A stretch of DNA of 9,678 bases, from positions 1 to 9,678 of the forward strand of contig JAJRVA010000179.1 in the NCBI GenBank assembly GCA_024277485.1, read 5' to 3'. Source of the DNA: Deltaproteobacteria bacterium. Lineage in GTDB: Bacteria; Desulfobacterota; Desulfobulbia; Desulfobulbales; Desulfobulbaceae. Positions 6,859 through 9,678 of this stretch are shown piece after piece (positions within the stretch are counted from its first letter, which is position 1; each line of letters opens with the position of its first letter). The notes below the pieces were generated by a model that was not told the origin of the DNA, did not search any database, and was given only the letters and a program-made list of their open reading frames with translations. Both the position numbers and the translations under genes were made by a program.

Positions 6859-7131
6859 ATGGCGAAAACTGAAACCAAAGTTCTGACCGCACATGTCCCT
6901 TTGCCAATCGCTGACAAGGTCGATGAAATTGCATCGCGACTGGAATGTTCCCGCAACTGGATAATAAAACAGGCGCTCACTTCCTGGATTGATCAGGAAA
7001 AAGAACGTAATCGGCTGACCAGTGAAGCCCTTGCTGATGTGGACGAAGGCATGGTTATTCATCATCAGGATGTGCTAGCCTGGGCAGAGAGTCTCGGCAC
7101 TGACAATCCGTTACCTCTGCCACGCCCATGA
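6859..7131 (+). CDS. Ribbon-helix-helix (CopG/ParD-type) antitoxin
   Basis: A 90-residue protein. The N-terminal KVLTAHVPL (7-15) fits the DNA-binding beta strand of a ribbon-helix-helix fold, followed by helices at about 15-28 (PLPIADKVDEIASR) and 31-46 (SRNWIIKQALTSWIDQ). The C-terminal half (ALADVDEGMVIHHQDVLAWAESLGTDNPLPLP) resembles the toxin-binding tail of antitoxins paired with ParE/RelE-type toxins. GGGAG lies 5 nt before the ATG. The TGA overlaps the ATG of the next gene in ATGA at 7128-7131, the classic coupled arrangement. That toxin is broken (7128-7401), so this gene is an intact antitoxin left without its functional partner. It could still repress its own promoter or neutralise a related toxin elsewhere. 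Confidence 0.88.
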   Translation: MAKTETKVLTAHVPLPIADKVDEIASRLECSRNWIIKQALTSWIDQEKERNRLTSEALADVDEGMVIHHQDVLAWAESLGTDNPLPLPRP

Positions 7132-7401
7132 AACTTAAGTGGACCGGCAAGGCCTTGGCCGATCTGGAACGTCTCATGGTTTCCTGGCAGTAGTCAACCC
7201 ACCCCCCGCCGCCCGAGCAGTGCAGTCGCTTATCAAAACACCAACCAGATTGACGGCTAATCCACGGACAGGAGAATGACTCTTTGAGTTTGATGAACGT
7301 GAAGTTCGGCGTATCATTGTTGGCCAATATGAAATTCGTTATGAAATACAGGGCCCTATATCTATATCCTACGGTTGTGGCATACCAGGGAACACCGATA
7401 G
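7128..7401 (+). pseudogene. ParE/RelE-family toxin, broken by two frameshifts and a stop
   Basis: Reading through three frames restores one toxin of about 91 residues. Frame 1 from the ATG at 7128 gives MKLKWTGKALADLERL, then hits TAG at 7191. Loss of one T in CTC(T)AT near 7175-7177 explains the shift to a frame giving FLAVVNPPPAARAVQSLIK, then TANPRTGE. There TGA at 7277-7279 stands where a CGA (Arg) is likely. LFEFDEREVRRIIVGQYEI follows, then RYEIQGP. A second 1-nt loss near 7358-7359 shifts to IYILRLWHTREHR and a stop at 7399-7401. VRRIIVGQYEIRYEI and IYILRLWHTRE are hallmarks of ParE-type toxins. The order and length match the family once repaired, so this is clearly a dead toxin. No intact copy is present in the window. 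Confidence 0.85.
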
Positions 7402-7437
7402 GGAAACAGACTGTAAGCAATGGATATTGTCAGTTTT

Positions 7438-7455
7438 TGCCGGATCAAGCCGGCA
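7438..7455. repeat. GC-rich perfect hairpin before the SEC-C gene
   Basis: TGCCGG (7438-7443) and CCGGCA (7450-7455) form a 6-bp perfect stem around ATCAAG. It lies 25 nt before the SEC-C gene start. A T-run precedes it rather than follows it, so it is not a terminator for rightward transcription. On the minus strand an A-run follows, so it is not one there either. It may be a single REP-like palindrome or a leader structure. Confidence 0.4.
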
Positions 7456-7480
7456 CAGCCAGGCTTGGTGAAAAGGTCTA

Positions 7481-8473
7481 ATGAAAACAGGAAGAAATGA
7501 TCCCTGTCCCTGCGGCAGTGGGAAAAAATACAAGAAATGTTGCGCGAGCAAGCAGGCATCTTCCGTCCTGCAGGACATGAAGGAAGATATCCACAACCTG
7601 ATCGGCGGCCAGAGCTTTGGATCAATGGAAGAATTGCAGGCTGTGCTCGACCGGTACAGCTTGCGGGCAAACAGTTCTCCCATGGATGATTTTCATGGCC
7701 TGTCTCCTGAACAAATGCACCGCTTCCTCCATATGCCTTTTGAATCACCGGAACTCGTCACCTTTCCACCTGTATTACAAATGGAACCGGAGAGTAAAGC
7801 GTCCTTTATTCTCTCCATGCTCATTGAAGGAATTGGAGAGAACGGCATAAAGCTGACCGCCAGGGGAAACCTGGGACAGAAATTTTCCCGGCAAGCAAGC
7901 AGGGAGTATTATGCCCGGTATTCGGATTCTTTTCTTGCAAATCTCTCCGTACGATCGGAAACCAATTTTGAACCCCTGCATGCCATTCGCCTTACAGCTC
8001 AATTAGCCGGACTGGTTCGCAAGTACAAAGGCAGGCTGCTGTTGACAAAGAAATGTAAAAAAGCGCTGAAAAGTCATGGCCTGCGGGAACTCTACCCCCA
8101 ATTACTCCATGCCTATATCCAGAAATTCAACTGGGGATACCGTGACGCGTTCCAGGAGATTGCTTTTCTCCAGCAATCTTTTCTGTTCACGCTCTACCTG
8201 CTCCATAAATATGGCAACACCTGGAGGTCGGCCACATTTTACAGTGACAACTATCTACGGGCATTCCCCATGATCCTTCAGGAGATTGAGCCAAAGCCGT
8301 ATGAGCCTCCGGAAGATACGTTGCAACATTGTTATATCTTACGGACGCTACAGAGATTTGCCGGTTTCTTTGGGTTGGCCGATCTTGAACAGGTTTCAGA
8401 AAATCCACTCATTCGTGAGTATCGGGTTCGGTCAACCGGTCTGCTGAATGAAATTGTTCAGTGGCATTTCTGA
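7481..8473 (+). CDS. SEC-C motif protein of unknown function
   Basis: A 330-residue protein. Its N-terminus is a textbook SEC-C zinc-binding motif, NDPCPCGSGKKYKKCC: Cys9-x-Cys11 then Cys20-Cys21 (CxC-x8-CC). The motif is named for the SecA C-terminus but occurs in many unrelated proteins, so no secretion role follows. The rest is probably mostly helical. LTARGNLGQKF (126-136) and the aromatic-rich block at about 203-265 (NWGYRDAF, QQSFLFTLYLLHKYG, YLRAFP) remind me of a group of SEC-C proteins that share an LTxxGNLP-like motif with plasmid pRiA4b ORF-3-type proteins; that link is recollection. An AAAAGG lies 4 nt before the ATG, giving only moderate support for the start, but the SEC-C motif begins at residue 6, as usual for N-terminal SEC-C. 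The 3' end overlaps the minus-strand transposase frame by 16 nt. Confidence 0.85.
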   Translation: MKTGRNDPCPCGSGKKYKKCCASKQASSVLQDMKEDIHNLIGGQSFGSMEELQAVLDRYSLRANSSPMDDFHGLSPEQMHRFLHMPFESPELVTFPPVLQMEPESKASFILSMLIEGIGENGIKLTARGNLGQKFSRQASREYYARYSDSFLANLSVRSETNFEPLHAIRLTAQLAGLVRKYKGRLLLTKKCKKALKSHGLRELYPQLLHAYIQKFNWGYRDAFQEIAFLQQSFLFTLYLLHKYGNTWRSATFYSDNYLRAFPMILQEIEPKPYEPPEDTLQHCYILRTLQRFAGFFGLADLEQVSENPLIREYRVRSTGLLNEIVQWHF

Positions 8474-8787
8474 GGAAAAATTTTCTTTTTCTCCTTTTCT
8501 TTTCGTGAATTCTTCCTTCTCCAGCCCACCGGCCGTCCTCTTTTTTTCAACTGCAAACGTCTGCCGGTCAAGGCCTCTATCTCTTTTTTAAACCGATCAC
8601 TGCCAACAGCCATCCCCGTATTCGTATTACTCCTTATATCATTGAGTAATTCTCCCTCTACATGATGGGCAACCAATTCTCGATAATTGGCCTGACGTTC
8701 AGGCAGATCATTCCCTAAAGCAAGGTATTCCCGGTGTGGCGTGCACAGTTCAGACGCTTGTCCAAGCCCGTTCACCTGATAACTGCA
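8458..8787 (-). pseudogene. RAYT/IS200-like (REP-associated) transposase, C-terminal fragment
   Basis: The minus strand encodes about 110 residues matching the C-terminal tail of REP-associated tyrosine (Y1) transposases: SYQVNGLGQASELCTPHREY, then LALGNDLPERQANYREL, LNDIRSNTNTGMAVGSDRFK and EALTGRRLQLKKRGRP. In the family the first motif follows WS, and here homology stops exactly at the Cys codon at 8785-8787. The catalytic HUH and tyrosine parts are missing, so it is inactive. The codons beyond (8788-8808) are not transposase-like but look like the element's non-coding leader, which suggests an internal deletion. The 3' end carries a lysine- and arginine-rich extension and overlaps the end of the SEC-C gene tail to tail. 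The family call comes from motif recognition without a search. Confidence 0.78.
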
Positions 8788-8801
8788 GGTAAATTTCATT
8801 C

Positions 8802-8831
8802 TTTGCAATATTTAATTTGACTCTGACCCCT
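8802..8831. repeat. REP-like element end (leader repeat of the transposase)
   Basis: This AT-rich stretch ends in TTGACTCTGACCCC, read on the plus strand. On the minus strand it is GGGGTCAGAGTCAA, a sequence I recall as common just upstream of RAYT/IS200-like transposase genes. It lies upstream of the transposase remnant and ends where chemotaxis-protein homology begins, so it probably marks the element boundary. Both the identification and the boundary are inference. Confidence 0.45.
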
Positions 8832-9227
8832 TTTACCACGGAAAAAGCCATCCAGGTCATTGCCAGGGTCTCGGACACCATCAACGGCATCAGTGATTCG
8901 GCCGGAAAAATTGCCGGTGCCGTGGAAGAGCAGACGCGGACGGCAAATGAAATTTCAGCCAATGTAGTGCAGACCAGCGCCGGCAGTACCGCCGTAGCTG
9001 CTTCGGTCGCCGAACTTGCCGGGGCTATCAGTGAGATGTCCCGGAATACCGGAGAGGTCGCCCAGGGAGCAAACCAGGTGTCGGCAAGTATTCAGAAAGT
9101 GACTGAAGCAGCCTTGGAATCCAATCTTGAGGCGCACCAGGTCAATGATGCGGCAGAAGCCCTTTCCCGGTTTGCCGACCGGCTGCAGCATTTGATGGAA
9201 AAGTTCAAGGTCAATGATGACCGGTAA
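8832..9227 (+). pseudogene. Methyl-accepting chemotaxis protein, C-terminal fragment
   Basis: About 130 residues of a long heptad-patterned helix rich in Ala, Ser, Glu and Val. It includes TINGISDSAGKIAGAVEEQT, RTANEISANV and two similar later repeats. This is the C-terminal, second-methylation-helix side of an MCP signalling domain, ending with LSRFADRLQHLMEKF. The ligand-binding domain, membrane segments, HAMP domain and conserved hairpin tip are absent. The open frame can be extended to a TTG at 8817, but that codon lies inside the REP-like sequence, so it is not a native start. It appears truncated by insertion or rearrangement at about 8832. The missing 5' part is not in this window. A short terminator follows at 9241-9261. 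Confidence 0.85.
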
Positions 9228-9240
9228 TGGTCATCCGGCT

Positions 9241-9261
9241 ACGCAGCAATGCGTTTTTTTT
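9241..9261 (+). terminator. Terminator with GCAA tetraloop after the MCP fragment
   Basis: ACGCA (9241-9245) pairs with TGCGT (9250-9254) around a GCAA (GNRA) tetraloop, followed directly by a run of eight Ts. The stem is short but the loop is stabilising and the T-run is uninterrupted. It lies 14 nt after the MCP stop, as expected for the original MCP gene. Confidence 0.75.
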
Positions 9262-9319
9262 CAGGACAAACCGCCTCCCCAGGCTCGGTATCCTCACCAT
9301 TGAAACAGAACAGAGTATA

Positions 9320-9331
9320 ACAATGCATTGT
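9320..9331. promoter_or_regulatory. 12-bp perfect palindrome upstream of the last gene
   Basis: ACAATGCATTGT is a perfect 12-bp palindrome. It lies 77 nt before the ATG at 9409 in a 147-bp spacer. A TATAAC (9316-9321) overlaps its left edge, and TTGTCA (9328-9333), a near-consensus -35 hexamer, overlaps its right edge. I could not pair either with a convincing partner element. It may be an operator over a promoter; that is inference. Confidence 0.35.
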
Positions 9332-9408
9332 CATGTATGGCAGTTATGGAGTAACGTCCTTCATGTTTTCCCTGATCTGTTGATTTGAGTCCCAGAGGAG
9401 CCTGATAT

Positions 9409-9678
9409 ATGAAAAAAAACCTTGTTTTCGTTCTGCTGCTTGTCTTCGCCGCTGGAGCGGTCATCTATTTTACCCGGTCAGTCAGCCAGGTCGGCAGTGA
9501 TTATTATGCCGACTACCTTCCGGAAGATACCCTGGTGACGGTCAGCCTGATTGATTTAAAGGAGCTGTCCGACAGTTTTCCGGCCTCCAGTCTGGGAAGG
9601 TTCCTGGCCAAGCCGACAGTCCATGAAATCATGGCCGAGCTCGGAGCCTCTTCCCGGGAAAGAGAAAGTTATGACAGG
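9409..9678 (+). CDS. Membrane-anchored or exported protein, DUF3352-like, 5' part
   Basis: Ninety codons are visible before the window edge. The ATG is preceded by AGAGGAG (9394-9400) at 8 nt spacing, a strong start. The N-terminus is a signal peptide or signal anchor: two lysines, a hydrophobic core at about 5-21 (LVFVLLLVFAAGAVIYF), then a polar stretch. No lipobox cysteine is visible. The following YADYLPEDTLVTVSLIDLKE and then SSLGRFLAKPTVHEIMAEL resemble the start of DUF3352-type proteins, which have a 'YLPxDTxxxVxLxDL...LGxLLxxPxV' pattern and are often anchored envelope proteins of unknown function. Family membership is tentative because most of the protein is missing. It is separated from the MCP remnant by a terminator, so it begins its own transcription unit. 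Confidence 0.8.
   Translation, partial: MKKNLVFVLLLVFAAGAVIYFTRSVSQVGSDYYADYLPEDTLVTVSLIDLKELSDSFPASSLGRFLAKPTVHEIMAELGASSRERESYDR

Noticed and set aside
7481..7543. A secretion role for the SEC-C protein because secG is nearby
   Set aside because: SEC-C motifs occur in many proteins unrelated to SecA. The gene lies in an accessory region more than 1.3 kb from secG, beyond a terminator.
8817..8831. TTG at 8817 as the start of a complete 136-residue protein
   Set aside because: The TTG and the next few codons lie in the REP-like sequence with no Shine-Dalgarno. The homology is to the interior of an MCP signalling domain, so this is a truncated gene.
1..9678. CRISPR array, rRNA, complete prophage or biosynthetic cluster
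   Set aside because: No regularly spaced direct repeats, no rRNA-like sequence, no phage structural genes and no clustered biosynthetic enzymes were seen.

Overview
The window looks like chromosome of a GC-rich anaerobic deltaproteobacterium, most likely Desulfobacterota of the Desulfobulbales type. That placement is an inference from protein flavour (a long, divergent GAPDH, class I dihydroorotase, an MCP remnant, a RAYT-type transposase remnant) and from the gap-pgk-tpiA-secG order. No rRNA or other decisive marker is present.

Positions 1-2239 hold housekeeping genes. The 3' part of pyrC (pyrimidine synthesis) runs rightward into the window. It converges on a leftward pair, sfsA then queC (queuosine precursor synthesis). 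A 258-bp divergent intergenic region with several small dyads separates sfsA from the next block.

Positions 2498-6290 form one compact rightward unit: gap, pgk, tpiA, secG and tRNA-Leu(GAG), closed by a strong rho-independent terminator. It encodes three consecutive triose-phosphate steps of lower glycolysis/gluconeogenesis, plus a translocon subunit and a tRNA. The secG-tRNA-Leu(GAG) junction matches the E. coli secG-leuU arrangement.

Positions 6291 to about 9260 are an accessory scar behind the tRNA 3' end, more AT-rich and full of broken genes. In order they are: a 52-codon N-terminal stub of a phage-type integrase; about 300 bp of unassigned sequence; an intact ribbon-helix-helix antitoxin whose ParE/RelE toxin partner is destroyed by two 1-nt deletions and a nonsense codon; a SEC-C zinc-motif protein of unknown function; the C-terminal part of a RAYT/IS200-like transposase on the minus strand, joined to what looks like its own leader repeat; and the C-terminal part of a methyl-accepting chemotaxis protein abutting that repeat. 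A GNRA-loop terminator closes this region.

From 9409 a new gene starts, encoding a membrane-anchored or exported protein resembling the DUF3352 group, cut by the window edge. I found no CRISPR array, no rRNA and no convincing intact novel system. The most informative content is the layered decay behind the tRNA and the reconstructable dead toxin.
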